Source: Ferruginibacter sp.
Lineage (GTDB): Bacteria > Bacteroidota > Bacteroidia > Chitinophagales > Chitinophagaceae
Reading direction: 5' to 3'
Length of the DNA: 64,000 nt
Assembly (NCBI GenBank): GCA_025963635.1
Contig: JAOQAK010000016.1
Coordinates: 22,678 to 86,677, forward strand
Shown here: in pieces, positions 46,149-54,802 of the stretch
Layout: each line of letters opens with the position of its first letter
Numbering within the stretch: position 1 is the first letter of the stretch
Position numbers and translations under genes: made by a program
The notes under the pieces: model-generated
Told to the model about the DNA's origin: nothing
Database searches by the model: none
The model's input: only the letters and a program-made list of their open reading frames with translations

Positions 46149-47234
46149 CCTAGCTGCTCTCCGGTAAAAATAATAAGCCAAAGTTCCGAATATCAGGTTG
46201 GGCACCCAGGCCGCTAAGAATGGAGTAAAGCTTCCCTTGGTAGCAAATACCAGCGAAAACCGGCCAAAGAGAATATACAATACACTCAGCACCACTCCTA
46301 CTGCCAGGTGAAAACCACTTCCGCCCCGAACACGACGTGAAGCCAGCGTAGCTCCGATCATTGATAATATAATCACTGAAACGGGTATCGCATCGCGGTT
46401 GTAGCGTTCTACCAGTAGCGAATTGATTCCCTCGGAGCCCCTCATTTCTTCCTTCCTGATCAGTTCCTTTAATTCGGGGGTAGGCAGCCGATCCTTCAGG
46501 TACTCATCCTTTCTTAAATCGAGGGGTTTAAAATTATAACTCATTAACAGCGTAGAATGATGCTTTATGCTTTCTTTATCATTTTTAAAAAATCTTTCCA
46601 TTACACTGTTCATCCGCCATTTTTTAGCACCAGTATCCCAGGCAATGTTATCAGCCCGCAGATTATAATTTAAACGATTGTTATCAAATTTTTGGATAAA
46701 AAAATTGCCGCCGGTTTTGCTCGTGGTATCGTAGTATTTAATACCTGCATAAGAGTTAGAATCGAGCCTGAAATAATAGTTCTGAGGAAAAGACCTGGCA
46801 TCTCCCGGCGCATAATAATCAACATATTTTGCTTCAAAAGTACCCCAGATGGCATTGGCTCTCGGCAATACAAACTGGTACCCCAGCCAGAGGATCCCTG
46901 CCAATAAAATGCTGCCGATCCAATAAGGCAAAAGAAAGCGCCGGAAACTAACCCCGCTGCTAAGGATGGCGATTACTTCTGAACGCTCGGCCATCTTTGC
47001 AGTAAAGAATATTACCGCGATGAATACAAATAATGGGAAAAGCATTGCATCGATACGGGGAACAAGGCCAAAATAATAATCTGTAATGATCTTACTTACG
47101 GGTAGCTTGGATTTCACAAAATCATCCGTCTTTTCACTGATATCTATTACTACCACTATCGCGGTAAACAATATCAAACAAAAGAAAAAAGTAGTCAGGT
47201 ATTTCTTCAGTATGTAGCTGTCTATTTTCTTCAT
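46146..47234 (-). CDS. LptF/LptG-family permease
   Basis: A 362-residue YjgP/YjgQ-type protein with three N-terminal and three C-terminal membrane segments around a periplasmic jellyroll domain (about 115-260), as in LptF and LptG, the membrane subunits of the lipopolysaccharide extraction ABC transporter. The start MKKIDSYILKKYLTTFFFCL is characteristic. Whether it is LptF or LptG cannot be told from this window, and the LptB ATPase is elsewhere. An exact -7 box TAGTTTTG (47257-47250) lies 15 nt before the ATG. Confidence 0.93.
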   Translation of the reverse strand: MKKIDSYILKKYLTTFFFCLILFTAIVVVIDISEKTDDFVKSKLPVSKIITDYYFGLVPRIDAMLFPLFVFIAVIFFTAKMAERSEVIAILSSGVSFRRFLLPYWIGSILLAGILWLGYQFVLPRANAIWGTFEAKYVDYYAPGDARSFPQNYYFRLDSNSYAGIKYYDTTSKTGGNFFIQKFDNNRLNYNLRADNIAWDTGAKKWRMNSVMERFFKNDKESIKHHSTLLMSYNFKPLDLRKDEYLKDRLPTPELKELIRKEEMRGSEGINSLLVERYNRDAIPVSVIILSMIGATLASRRVRGGSGFHLAVGVVLSVLYILFGRFSLVFATKGSFTPFLAAWVPNLIFGTLAYYFYRRAAR

Positions 47235-47249
47235 TTAGTTAAATCCGCA

Positions 47250-47257
47250 CAAAACTA
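47250..47257 (-). promoter_or_regulatory. -7 box TAGTTTTG for the LptF/G permease
   Basis: Exact TAnnTTTG match on the minus strand, ending 15 nt before the ATG at 47234, predicting a leader of only about 10 nt. Confidence 0.45.
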
Positions 47258-47328
47258 ACCTAAAAGAAGGAGCGGAAGAAATTGCGATTGGTATGGATTT
47301 GTGAAAACTAGTTTAGGGAGAAATGTGC

Positions 47329-48039
47329 TTATTCCAGTATTTTCACTTCAGTTCTTCTATTCATTTGTCTCCCCTCTTCGTTATCGTTTTCGGCGATGGG
47401 TACGGTAAGGCCATATCCTTTGGCGGTAACTCTTTCCGGGGCGATGCCTTTGGTTAACAGATAAGCTCTTACAGTATTGGCGCGGTTAGTGGACAAGATC
47501 AGGTTGGCCTCTGCTTTACCAACATTGTCAGTATGGCCGCCGATTTCGATTCTTTCATCATCTTTCCTTTTCAGGTATTCAACCAATTCATCCAGAACTG
47601 CATACGCTTCCGGCTTTAAGGTCGCTTTACCCGATTCGAATGTACAATTGTCCAGCACAAAAGATTTAGGTGCTTCAAATTCAATGTCCACTTTAAAACT
47701 AAAACCCTTTTTGTAAAACTGGTTATCCTTTAAACCCGGTATTTCCAATACATTATAACTGGTGGAATCATGAAATCCTAAAATAAATATTTCATATTTA
47801 TCACCTGCGGGAAGTTGAATCGAAAATTTGCCGGTAGAATCACTTAAGCCCTGGTATTCCCTATTGTTTAATTTGCTTCTGAAAATTACGATCTCATGAT
47901 TGAGCATTTCACCGGATTTTGCGTCTGCAATGGTTACACTTACCGGCGCATCCTTGGGCAAATTTGATTGGGTAGTTTGTGCCGATAAAAACAGCGGCAC
48001 ATAAAAAATTGCTACTAAACAAATAAAGAAATTCTTCAT
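47329..48039 (-). CDS. OmpA-family protein with N-terminal regulatory-like domain
   Basis: A 236-residue secreted protein. A signal peptide (MKNFFICLVAIFYVPLFLSA) is followed by a carboxypeptidase-regulatory-like beta-sandwich (about 32-110) and a C-terminal OmpA domain (about 130-235) with the peptidoglycan-binding pattern IEIGGHTDNVGKAEANLILS, STNRANTVRAYLL and GYGLTVPIAENDNEEGRQMN. It should attach to the cell wall from the periplasm or outer membrane. There is no lipobox and no barrel domain. It is transcribed toward the permease gene with a 94-nt gap. Confidence 0.92.
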   Translation of the reverse strand: MKNFFICLVAIFYVPLFLSAQTTQSNLPKDAPVSVTIADAKSGEMLNHEIVIFRSKLNNREYQGLSDSTGKFSIQLPAGDKYEIFILGFHDSTSYNVLEIPGLKDNQFYKKGFSFKVDIEFEAPKSFVLDNCTFESGKATLKPEAYAVLDELVEYLKRKDDERIEIGGHTDNVGKAEANLILSTNRANTVRAYLLTKGIAPERVTAKGYGLTVPIAENDNEEGRQMNRRTEVKILE

Positions 48040-48131
48040 AGTGAGATGGTTAATAGTTATTTTTAATATAATTATCAGACTGGATAAAGAAGCTAAAGTT
48101 ATATAGACTTACTCTTACAAAGATAAAATTC

Positions 48132-49271
48132 TTATAGCCGCTGCTGCATCCGGATAACCATTTCCGTTTTCCAGCTATTGAAATCGCCCGCAATAATATG
48201 TTCCCTTGCGTTCTTTACCAGCCAGAGATAAAAAGCCAGGTTATGGATGCTGGCGATGGTAAGTCCGAGCATTTCCTTTGCTTTTATTAAATGCCTCAGG
48301 TAAGCTTTGCTATAGTAATTGCTCACTTCACAGTCGATTCCCTCATCGATCGGAGAAAAATCATGTTCCCATTTTTTATTATCAATATTAATTACCCCGT
48401 TGGTGGTAAAAAGCATTGCATTGCGGCCATTCCGTGTGGGCATTACGCAATCAAACATATCTATCCCCAGGGCAATGCATTCCAAAATATTCCATGGGGT
48501 TCCCACACCCATTAGATAACGCGGCTTTTGAACCGGCAATATGTCGCAACAATGCTCCGTGAATTCGTACATTAATTCCAAGGGCTCCCCTACGCTAAGT
48601 CCGCCAATGGCATTGCCGGCAGCATTTTTGGAAGCAATGAACTCAGCTGAAGCGGTACGCAAATCGTTAAAGGTACTTCCCTGCACAATCGGGAACAGGT
48701 TCTGGGTATATTCATACTTATCAGGCGTTGTATTAAAGTGTTGAATACAACGGTCGAGCCATCGGTGGGTGAGTTCCATGCTTTTTTTTGCATAAACATA
48801 ATCACTCGGAAATGGCGGGCATTCATCAAAAGCCATGATGATATCGCCGCCGATGATTCGCTGGATATCCATTACTTTTTCAGGGGTAAACAAATGCTTA
48901 CTGCCATCTATATGCGATTGAAAGATTACGCCTTCCTCGTTTATCTTGCGGTTATTGGCAAGCGAAAAAACCTGGTAACCACCGCTATCCGTCAATATAG
49001 GTTTATCCCATCCCATGAACCGGTGCAATCCGCCTGCCGCTTCCAATGTGTCTAGCCCGGGACGTAAGAATAAATGATAGGTATTGCCGAGGATAATCTG
49101 CGCTTTTACGTTATTCACCAATTGTTGCTGTGTGACTGTCTTCACGCTTCCCACCGTCCCTACCGGCATAAAAATAGGAGTGAGTATTTCTCCATGATCA
49201 GTGGTGATTTTACCGGTTCTTGCCTTGGTAAGGATATCGGTGTATTGTAATTCAAATTGTAGTGCTGCCAT
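48132..49271 (-). CDS. tgt: Queuine/preQ1 tRNA-guanine transglycosylase
   Basis: A 379-residue Tgt that exchanges guanine 34 of GUN-anticodon tRNAs for preQ1. Catalytic Asp95 lies in LTDSGGYQVFSLA; the base-binding GGLSVGEP and MFDCVMPTRNGRN are present. The zinc site is abnormal: where Escherichia and Zymomonas enzymes have Cys-x-Cys-x-x-Cys before the SRAYL segment, this protein reads DCEVSNYYSKAYLRHL, with one Cys only. ATG at 49271 is chosen over a TTG 12 codons upstream. An exact -7 box lies 33 nt upstream. Confidence 0.95.
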   Translation of the reverse strand: MAALQFELQYTDILTKARTGKITTDHGEILTPIFMPVGTVGSVKTVTQQQLVNNVKAQIILGNTYHLFLRPGLDTLEAAGGLHRFMGWDKPILTDSGGYQVFSLANNRKINEEGVIFQSHIDGSKHLFTPEKVMDIQRIIGGDIIMAFDECPPFPSDYVYAKKSMELTHRWLDRCIQHFNTTPDKYEYTQNLFPIVQGSTFNDLRTASAEFIASKNAAGNAIGGLSVGEPLELMYEFTEHCCDILPVQKPRYLMGVGTPWNILECIALGIDMFDCVMPTRNGRNAMLFTTNGVINIDNKKWEHDFSPIDEGIDCEVSNYYSKAYLRHLIKAKEMLGLTIASIHNLAFYLWLVKNAREHIIAGDFNSWKTEMVIRMQQRL

Positions 49272-49304
49272 AAAGAAATTGCCACGATAACCACGGGCGG
49301 GCTG

Positions 49305-49312
49305 CAAAATTA
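49305..49312 (-). promoter_or_regulatory. -7 box TAATTTTG for tgt
   Basis: Exact TAnnTTTG match on the minus strand, 33 nt before the tgt ATG, which gives a normal short leader. Confidence 0.45.
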
Positions 49313-49497
49313 TTGTTTATTAATTTAAACCACTTTTTTGCAAACCAATGCTGTTCTACGCACCCATGAAGCAGTTCAGCTAACAATGCATTTTGCAGCC
49401 GTTCATAAATTTCAATCGTCTAATGGTTACTATCATTTACCTTTCCGATCCAAACCCCGGCAGCAAACCGCCTTGCTATTAAACTTAATGGAACCCT

Positions 49498-49505
49498 TAT
49501 TTTTG
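49498..49505 (+). promoter_or_regulatory. -7 box TATTTTTG 5 nt before the glycosyltransferase ATG
   Basis: Exact TAnnTTTG match. A TTG at 49473-49475 with a spacing of 22 nt could be the -33 element. The first T of the box is 13 nt before the ATG at 49511. Confidence 0.5.
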
Positions 49506-49510
49506 CAGTC

Positions 49511-50641
49511 ATGAACCTAACTAACCTCCTTAACTGGCATGGCATTATTTTTATTTTTTTATGCGTTATTGCTCTGATACAAATCTTTTACTACCTGTTT
49601 TTCTTTGCCCGTTTAGCCTTTTATAAGGCTACCATTAAAACCAGCCTTCATACACACCCGGTTTCTGTGATCATCTGCGCCAGGGATGAAGCAGCAAATC
49701 TAGCAAAAAATCTTCCCGGCTCATTGGTGCAGGAATATTCAACAACTCACGAGGTTATCGTGGTAAATGACAATTCATTTGATGATAGTAAATACCTGTT
49801 GGAAGCATTTGAACGGCAATTCAGGCAATTGAAAGTTGTCGAGTTGAAGCAGGAAGCCAAACTCATCCCCGGTAAAAAATTCCCTTTGAGCATCGGTATC
49901 AAATCGGCGCAGCATGAAATTGTGTTGTTAACGGATGCCGATTGCGTACCGGCCAGCGAATACTGGATTGATAAAATTCAGGAGACCTACGACGACGATA
50001 CAGAGATCGTTTTAGGATATGGAGCATATCACAAAAAAAGTGGCCTGCTAAATAAACTAGTGAGGTGGGAAACTTTTCATACTGCTCTGCAATACTTTAC
50101 CTATGCCCTGGCGGGAAAGCCCTATATGGGAGTTGGGAGAAATCTGAGTTATAAAAAAACAATCTTTTTCAGACACAAAGGATTTTCTGCGCATAAGCAT
50201 GTGGCCAGCGGCGATGATGATCTTTTTATCAATACCGCGGCCACAAAAGACAACACAAAAATCAATATTTCCGCCGAAGCCTTTACCCTGAGTGAACCGC
50301 CGGGTTCCTGGTCGGAGTGGATAAAACAAAAGAGACGGCATTATAGTACGGCTAAATACTACCGTCCGTTGCACAAATTCCTGTTGGGATTGTATTCAAT
50401 GTCTCATTTTTTATTTTATCCTTTGTTGCTTGCGGTCATCTACCTTATTGGCTGGCAATGGGCCTTATTGATTTATGGCATCCGTTTTCTTGTTCAGGCA
50501 TTTGTTCTTTACCCGGCTATGAAAAAACTGAATGAAAAAGACCTCTTCCCTTCATTTTTATTATTTGATATCTGGATGTTTTTTTATTACTTTATTTTCT
50601 CGGTTACATTGATAAAAAAGCCGGGGGCCGGATGGAAATAA
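49511..50641 (+). CDS. Family 2 glycosyltransferase, membrane-anchored
   Basis: A 376-residue GT2 enzyme. A membrane segment (about 12-32) precedes the GT-A domain, with VSVIICARDEAANLAKNL for nucleotide binding and LLTDADCVPAS for the metal-binding Asp-x-Asp. GDDDLFINTAA and KQKRRHYSTAKYY resemble the acceptor-site Asp and the QxxRW-like motif of processive synthases. Two or three C-terminal membrane segments follow (about 295-365). The sugar and acceptor are unknown; synthesis of an envelope glycan or glycolipid is likely. It is followed by a heptad element and rsmG. Confidence 0.9.
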   Translation: MNLTNLLNWHGIIFIFLCVIALIQIFYYLFFFARLAFYKATIKTSLHTHPVSVIICARDEAANLAKNLPGSLVQEYSTTHEVIVVNDNSFDDSKYLLEAFERQFRQLKVVELKQEAKLIPGKKFPLSIGIKSAQHEIVLLTDADCVPASEYWIDKIQETYDDDTEIVLGYGAYHKKSGLLNKLVRWETFHTALQYFTYALAGKPYMGVGRNLSYKKTIFFRHKGFSAHKHVASGDDDLFINTAATKDNTKINISAEAFTLSEPPGSWSEWIKQKRRHYSTAKYYRPLHKFLLGLYSMSHFLFYPLLLAVIYLIGWQWALLIYGIRFLVQAFVLYPAMKKLNEKDLFPSFLLFDIWMFFYYFIFSVTLIKKPGAGWK

Positions 50642-50644
50642 GAA

Positions 50645-50770
50645 AAATGAGTAATGAGTAATCAGTAATGGGTCGGTGCCGTGTGCTAAATTGCGGCCAT
50701 CCATTTGAGGCGAACAACTCATTATTCATTACTCATCACTCATCACTCATCACTCATTGCTCATCAATTC
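50645..50770. repeat. Two-armed ATGAGTA / CTCATCA heptad element
   Basis: The left arm ATGAGTA, ATGAGTA, ATCAGTA (50648-50668) and the right arm CTCATTA, TTCATTA, CTCATCA x3, CTCATTG, CTCATCA (about 50719-50767) are complementary. It starts 6 nt after the glycosyltransferase stop and ends just before the rsmG start. Confidence 0.8.
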
Positions 50771-50775
50771 TCACC

Positions 50776-51390
50776 ATGGAAATATTAAAAAAATACTTCG
50801 CAGATTTTACTGAGGCACAATTACTCCAGTTGGCCGCCTTAAAAGATCTGTACGGAGAATGGAATGAAAAGATCAACGTGATTTCGCGTAAGGACATAGA
50901 CAATTTTTACGAACACCATGTACTCCATTCATTGGCCATTGCTACTCAGTTTGAATTTGCTGCCGGCATGCAGGTAATGGACCTGGGTAGTGGAGGAGGA
51001 TTTCCAGGTATCCCACTGGCAATTTTTTTCCCGGGCACACAATTTCATCTTGTTGACAGCATTAATAAAAAATTGAAAGTTGCCAATGAAGTAGCTGCTG
51101 CCATTGGCTTACAAAACATCAGCACCCAACATTGCAGGGCGGAAGAAATTAAAAACCGGAAATTTGATGTGGTTGTTTCGAGGGCAGTTGCGCCGCTAAA
51201 AGACCTGTGGATATGGAGCAAGCCTTTATTAAAGAAAGGAACAAAACCATCCGGGTTGATTTGCCTGAAAGGCGGCGATTTAACCCGGGAAATTTACGAA
51301 AGCAATTGCAAGCCACGCATTTGGGAAGTGGAAAAGATTTTTGAAGAGCCTTTTTTTAAAGATAAATTCTTGTTGCAAGTGGCAATATAA
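50776..51390 (+). CDS. rsmG: 16S rRNA (guanine527-N7)-methyltransferase
   Basis: A 204-residue RsmG/GidB that methylates G527 of 16S rRNA with S-adenosylmethionine. The SAM-binding MDLGSGGGFPGIPLAIFFP (68-86), the NVISRKD entry and VVVSRAVAPLKDLWIW are typical. ATG at 50776 gives MEILKKYFADFTEAQ; a longer in-frame start would translate the upstream heptad repeat and is rejected. It is followed by a response-regulator gene after 71 nt. Confidence 0.95.
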   Translation: MEILKKYFADFTEAQLLQLAALKDLYGEWNEKINVISRKDIDNFYEHHVLHSLAIATQFEFAAGMQVMDLGSGGGFPGIPLAIFFPGTQFHLVDSINKKLKVANEVAAAIGLQNISTQHCRAEEIKNRKFDVVVSRAVAPLKDLWIWSKPLLKKGTKPSGLICLKGGDLTREIYESNCKPRIWEVEKIFEEPFFKDKFLLQVAI

Positions 51391-51461
51391 TGTGTGTTTA
51401 CAATTGCATACTCACTTTAGGGTATTGTATTTTACCTAATTTTAAGTCACCTTTACCGCTT

Positions 51462-52097
51462 ATGGATATATCAGTAGCAATCGTAGAAGACAACAATGAT
51501 ATACGCAACGCACTTGAGCAAATCATTGAAATGGCAGATGGCTATACACTTGCCGGTTCTTGCGTAAATGGTGAAGAAGCAATTGTTCATATTCCACTGA
51601 TGAAGCCCCAGGTAGTATTGATGGACATTAACCTAGGAGGCATTAACGGGATTGAAGTGGTGCGGAAGTTAAAAGAAGAACAGCCAGACACTTTGTACAT
51701 GATGTGTACGGTTTATGAAGAAGACGAAAAGATATTTGAAGCACTGAACGCCGGTGCAAGTGGTTATGTGCTTAAAAAGACCGCACCCGATAAATTACTC
51801 GATGCCATTAAAGAATTATATGAAGGAGGAGCGCCAATGAGCAGCCAGATTGCAAGAAAAGTAGTGGCCACTTTCCAGAATAAAACTTCTACCATAGTAG
51901 CCAACGACTCTTTAGGCGTTTTATCCAGGAGGGAAAAAGAAATACTGGAATCACTTTCTAAGGGTTTACTATATAAAGAAATTGCCGATCAGTTGTATAT
52001 CAGTCCGCAAACCGTGCGGAAACATGTTTACCATATCTATGAAAAACTTCATGTAGGTAACCGTATTGAAGCTGTGAATAAATTTTTTGGAAGATAA
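51462..52097 (+). CDS. NarL/FixJ-type response regulator with LuxR HTH
   Basis: A 211-residue regulator. The receiver (1-120) has acidic residues VEDNND, phosphoacceptor Asp55 in LMDINLGG and lysine in YVLKKTAP. The C-terminal LuxR-type HTH (about 145-210) reads LSRREKEILESLSKGLLYKE and then VRKHVYHIYEKLHVGNRIEA. ATG at 51462 is chosen since the extra 24 residues from an earlier ATG look non-coding. No kinase is adjacent; the HisKA_3-like kinase at 58.7 kb is the nearest candidate partner. A strong terminator follows. Confidence 0.93.
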   Translation: MDISVAIVEDNNDIRNALEQIIEMADGYTLAGSCVNGEEAIVHIPLMKPQVVLMDINLGGINGIEVVRKLKEEQPDTLYMMCTVYEEDEKIFEALNAGASGYVLKKTAPDKLLDAIKELYEGGAPMSSQIARKVVATFQNKTSTIVANDSLGVLSRREKEILESLSKGLLYKEIADQLYISPQTVRKHVYHIYEKLHVGNRIEAVNKFFGR

Positions 52098-52121
52098 TAA
52101 ATCCCTCACTGACCACTATTT

Positions 52122-52150
52122 TGCCCCGAACGAGTATCGGGGCATTTTTA
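52122..52150 (+). terminator. Intrinsic terminator after the LuxR-type regulator
   Basis: Perfect 8-bp stem TGCCCCGA / TCGGGGCA (52122-52129 with 52137-52144), 7-nt loop and TTTTT tail. The tail overlaps the stop codon of the convergent GNAT gene. Confidence 0.88.
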
Positions 52151-52672
52151 TGTAAGAAACTTCCATAGCCATCGATCCGTTTGTGGTGTATTACCAATGG
52201 GGAAATCATGAGTATGGCCTGAATACTCAAATCCATATTTTTCGTAAAATTTTTGCGCCCGGCCATTATGCTCCCAAACTCCCAGCCACACCACTTCATA
52301 ATCGTTATCCTTTGCATATTGCATTGTATAATCCATCAGTTGCTGCGCCACGCCTTTGCCCTGGAATTCCTTTAGTACATAAATTCTTTTCAACTCCAGT
52401 GATTTCCACTTTTTCATGAGGGGCAAATTGGAATAATCTTCCATTAACCGTAAATAACCGATTGCTTTTCCCCCTTGTTCCGCCAGGTAGTAGAAATCGC
52501 TGGGGTTTTTCAATTCTCTTTTTACCTGTTTTAAATTGAAATATGCTTCCAGGAACAACGCCATGTCTTCAGGGCTACAGGTTCCTGTAAAAGTATCGTA
52601 AAAGGTTTGTTTGGAAATTGCCGAAAGCGTTTCCGCGTCTGCCAATGTCGCCCGCCGGATGGTGATTTGCAT
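52148..52672 (-). CDS. GNAT-family N-acetyltransferase
   Basis: A 174-residue GNAT with all core elements: AETLSAISKQTFYDTFTGTC at the N-terminus, ELKRIYVLKEFQGKGVAQQL for strand 4 and the acetyl-CoA loop, and WLGVWEHNGRAQKFYEKYGF near the C-terminus. Spermidine or small-amine acetyltransferases of the PaiA type have similar N-termini, but the substrate is not certain. Convergent with the LuxR-type regulator gene. It is a single gene without obvious operon partners. Confidence 0.9.
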   Translation of the reverse strand: MQITIRRATLADAETLSAISKQTFYDTFTGTCSPEDMALFLEAYFNLKQVKRELKNPSDFYYLAEQGGKAIGYLRLMEDYSNLPLMKKWKSLELKRIYVLKEFQGKGVAQQLMDYTMQYAKDNDYEVVWLGVWEHNGRAQKFYEKYGFEYSGHTHDFPIGNTPQTDRWLWKFLT

Positions 52673-52765
52673 GATAGAAAATTAATATGGACTGATTTTG
52701 AATAAATCCAGGCATGCCTCATGTGCGTTCTTTGATAGGTTTCAGCAGTTAACTCATGCCAGTAA

Positions 52766-54610
52766 CTACCAGTTTAGCTGCAGTAAATTATTTCGCTGGT
52801 CCACATCGGCCATTCGCTTTGATGGATCGATCTGCACTTTTTTTAAATCCAACAGCCGTCTTTTGAATTCAACAATATAGGTGGGATGTGTCCATTTCCA
52901 TTCTTCATGAACTACTCTCGGTTCCGACTCATTTTCGGAAGGCTTCGCACCATACATCAGGTTAAGCGGAACATAGTGCATTTCGGAGCTGCTATCCTTA
53001 AACGTGAGCTGAATATCAATGGGCATAGACATTTTGCCTTTGTTCACCAACCTTATTTTGGATATTCCCCCTTCTTCCCACAAACTGTCAATTCCATAAT
53101 CAATCGTTTTTACCGTGTTAATCCAGTACTCTTTATACCAGTCGAGTTTAATACCGCTCACATCTTCTGCAAGCTTTACAAAATCACCTGGGTTGGGATG
53201 TTTGAAGCGCCATTTATTATAGTATTCTTTCAATATCTTATCCCGAACCGCTCCCCCGACAATATAACCAAGCTGCTCAATAAAAACGCAACCCTTGTAA
53301 TAGGCCGCACTCGCAGATGCAAAATTGGAGTTGAAATGATCCGCATGGGTGGTAAGCGGTTCTTCAAGGCCGCTTTTGACGAGATTATAATAGCGGGCAT
53401 AGTTTGCCTCCTGGGCAAAACCTTTTTCATTGCCAAGATCTGCATACACTCTCCTCCCGGCGTACTGGGCAAACCCCTCATCCATCCAGGCATATTCAGA
53501 TTCGTTGGTGCCGAGCATTCCCTGGTACCAGCTATGCATGAATTCGTGCATGGCCCCTCCAACATCCGCCAGTAGGGTCGCCATTGGATATTCCATTCCG
53601 CCATCTCCGCCACGTATAAATGAATATTGGGGATAAGGGTAAGCACCAAAGTTTTTTTCAATATAGGGAAGGGCATTTTGAGCCATGTCGAGCAATGCCT
53701 CCCATTTTTGAGCATCTTCGGCCGTAGATTTATACAATACATGAATCACGAGGCCATCCCTTATTTTACGTGAACTGTGCTTGTATTCCGGGTCGGCTGC
53801 CCACATAAAATCATGGATATTATTACCTTCAAAATGCCAGGTCCGTTTCGCTTTGGCAGATGGCTTTAACGCAGTGCCGGCATTATCATAACCCCACCCT
53901 ATTTCACCTGCATTTAGCAATACTCCGGTACCACCCAATTTGTAATTTTTATCAATGGCAATAGTAACATCAAAATCGCCCCAAACTCCATAAAACTCCC
54001 GTGCTATATAGGGTGTAGGATGCCATCCTTCATAGTCATATTCACAAAGCTTGGGATACCATTGGCTCATGCTGTAACGCACACCGGTGGCAGGATTGTC
54101 TCTTCCGCTGCGGCGTATCTGCAGGGGAACCTGGGCCTCAAATTCCATTTCCAGCGTTACAGTAGTTTTGGCTGCGATGGGCTTGGTAAGATCTACTTCA
54201 AGGATGGTTTCGTGGTATTTAAAGGGCTGGTTTACACCATTCATCTTTAAGGAAATGATTTTCTGATAACCTATTTCATCTTCCTTTAATTTGCTGATGC
54301 GGTCTTTTATCCTATCGTCCCAATCCGGTTTGCCATTAATCAGCAAATTCCCCAATTCACGACTGCGGACATCCATACTACTGTTGGGTTGAAACGCATT
54401 AAAATATAAGTGGTAAAATATTTTCGTCAGTACATCGGCTGAATTATTGGTGTACTCCAGCTTTTGTTTGCCCGTAAAGCGATTGGTAGTAATATCCATA
54501 TCGATATTCATGGTATATTTCACATGCTGTTGCCAGCGGTCTGGCTGGGCTTTCAAAGAAGACGAACAACAGAGTACAGATACAAGAAATACAAAGAAAG
54601 CTTTGCTCAT
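52766..54610 (-). CDS. Secreted M1-family metallopeptidase
   Basis: A 614-residue zinc peptidase. A signal peptide (MSKAFFVFLVSVLCCSSSLK) is followed by an M1-type N-terminal beta domain (MNIDMDITTNRFTGKQKLEY). The catalytic domain has HEFMH (His354 and His358) and the third ligand Glu in WMDEGFAQYA, about 20 residues later. The usual GxMEN exopeptidase motif appears as GGMEYP, so aminopeptidase specificity is less certain. It is probably periplasmic or surface-located and digests peptides for nutrition or turnover. It stands alone between a GNAT gene and murF. Confidence 0.93.
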   Translation of the reverse strand: MSKAFFVFLVSVLCCSSSLKAQPDRWQQHVKYTMNIDMDITTNRFTGKQKLEYTNNSADVLTKIFYHLYFNAFQPNSSMDVRSRELGNLLINGKPDWDDRIKDRISKLKEDEIGYQKIISLKMNGVNQPFKYHETILEVDLTKPIAAKTTVTLEMEFEAQVPLQIRRSGRDNPATGVRYSMSQWYPKLCEYDYEGWHPTPYIAREFYGVWGDFDVTIAIDKNYKLGGTGVLLNAGEIGWGYDNAGTALKPSAKAKRTWHFEGNNIHDFMWAADPEYKHSSRKIRDGLVIHVLYKSTAEDAQKWEALLDMAQNALPYIEKNFGAYPYPQYSFIRGGDGGMEYPMATLLADVGGAMHEFMHSWYQGMLGTNESEYAWMDEGFAQYAGRRVYADLGNEKGFAQEANYARYYNLVKSGLEEPLTTHADHFNSNFASASAAYYKGCVFIEQLGYIVGGAVRDKILKEYYNKWRFKHPNPGDFVKLAEDVSGIKLDWYKEYWINTVKTIDYGIDSLWEEGGISKIRLVNKGKMSMPIDIQLTFKDSSSEMHYVPLNLMYGAKPSENESEPRVVHEEWKWTHPTYIVEFKRRLLDLKKVQIDPSKRMADVDQRNNLLQLNW

Positions 54611-54768
54611 TTTATAAATTTAAGATGGGCAAAATTCGGGAAATTGAAGCGAAAGTAAAAGTTAATTAGCAAGTAGCCAGGGCGGTAGGGATACCTGCTT
54701 CCAGTATCTAAACTTCCTTCGGCTTGTCCGCATGCTGCAAATGAGATTACCGTAGGGCTTTTCTTTTA

Positions 54769-54798
54769 TTGAAAATAAATGGTTCTATCCTATTTTTG
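54769..54798 (+). promoter_or_regulatory. Complete-looking murF promoter, TTG-N19-TATTTTTG
   Basis: TTG at 54769-54771 and an exact -7 box TATTTTTG at 54791-54798 are 19 nt apart. The box ends 4 nt before the murF ATG at 54803, so the transcript would be leaderless or nearly so. Confidence 0.6.
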
Positions 54799-54802
54799 AA
54801 CA

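Noticed and set aside
50668..50775. 36-residue N-terminal extension of RsmG
   Set aside because: It would translate the CTCATCA heptad array into a repetitive peptide; the family N-terminus begins at 50776.
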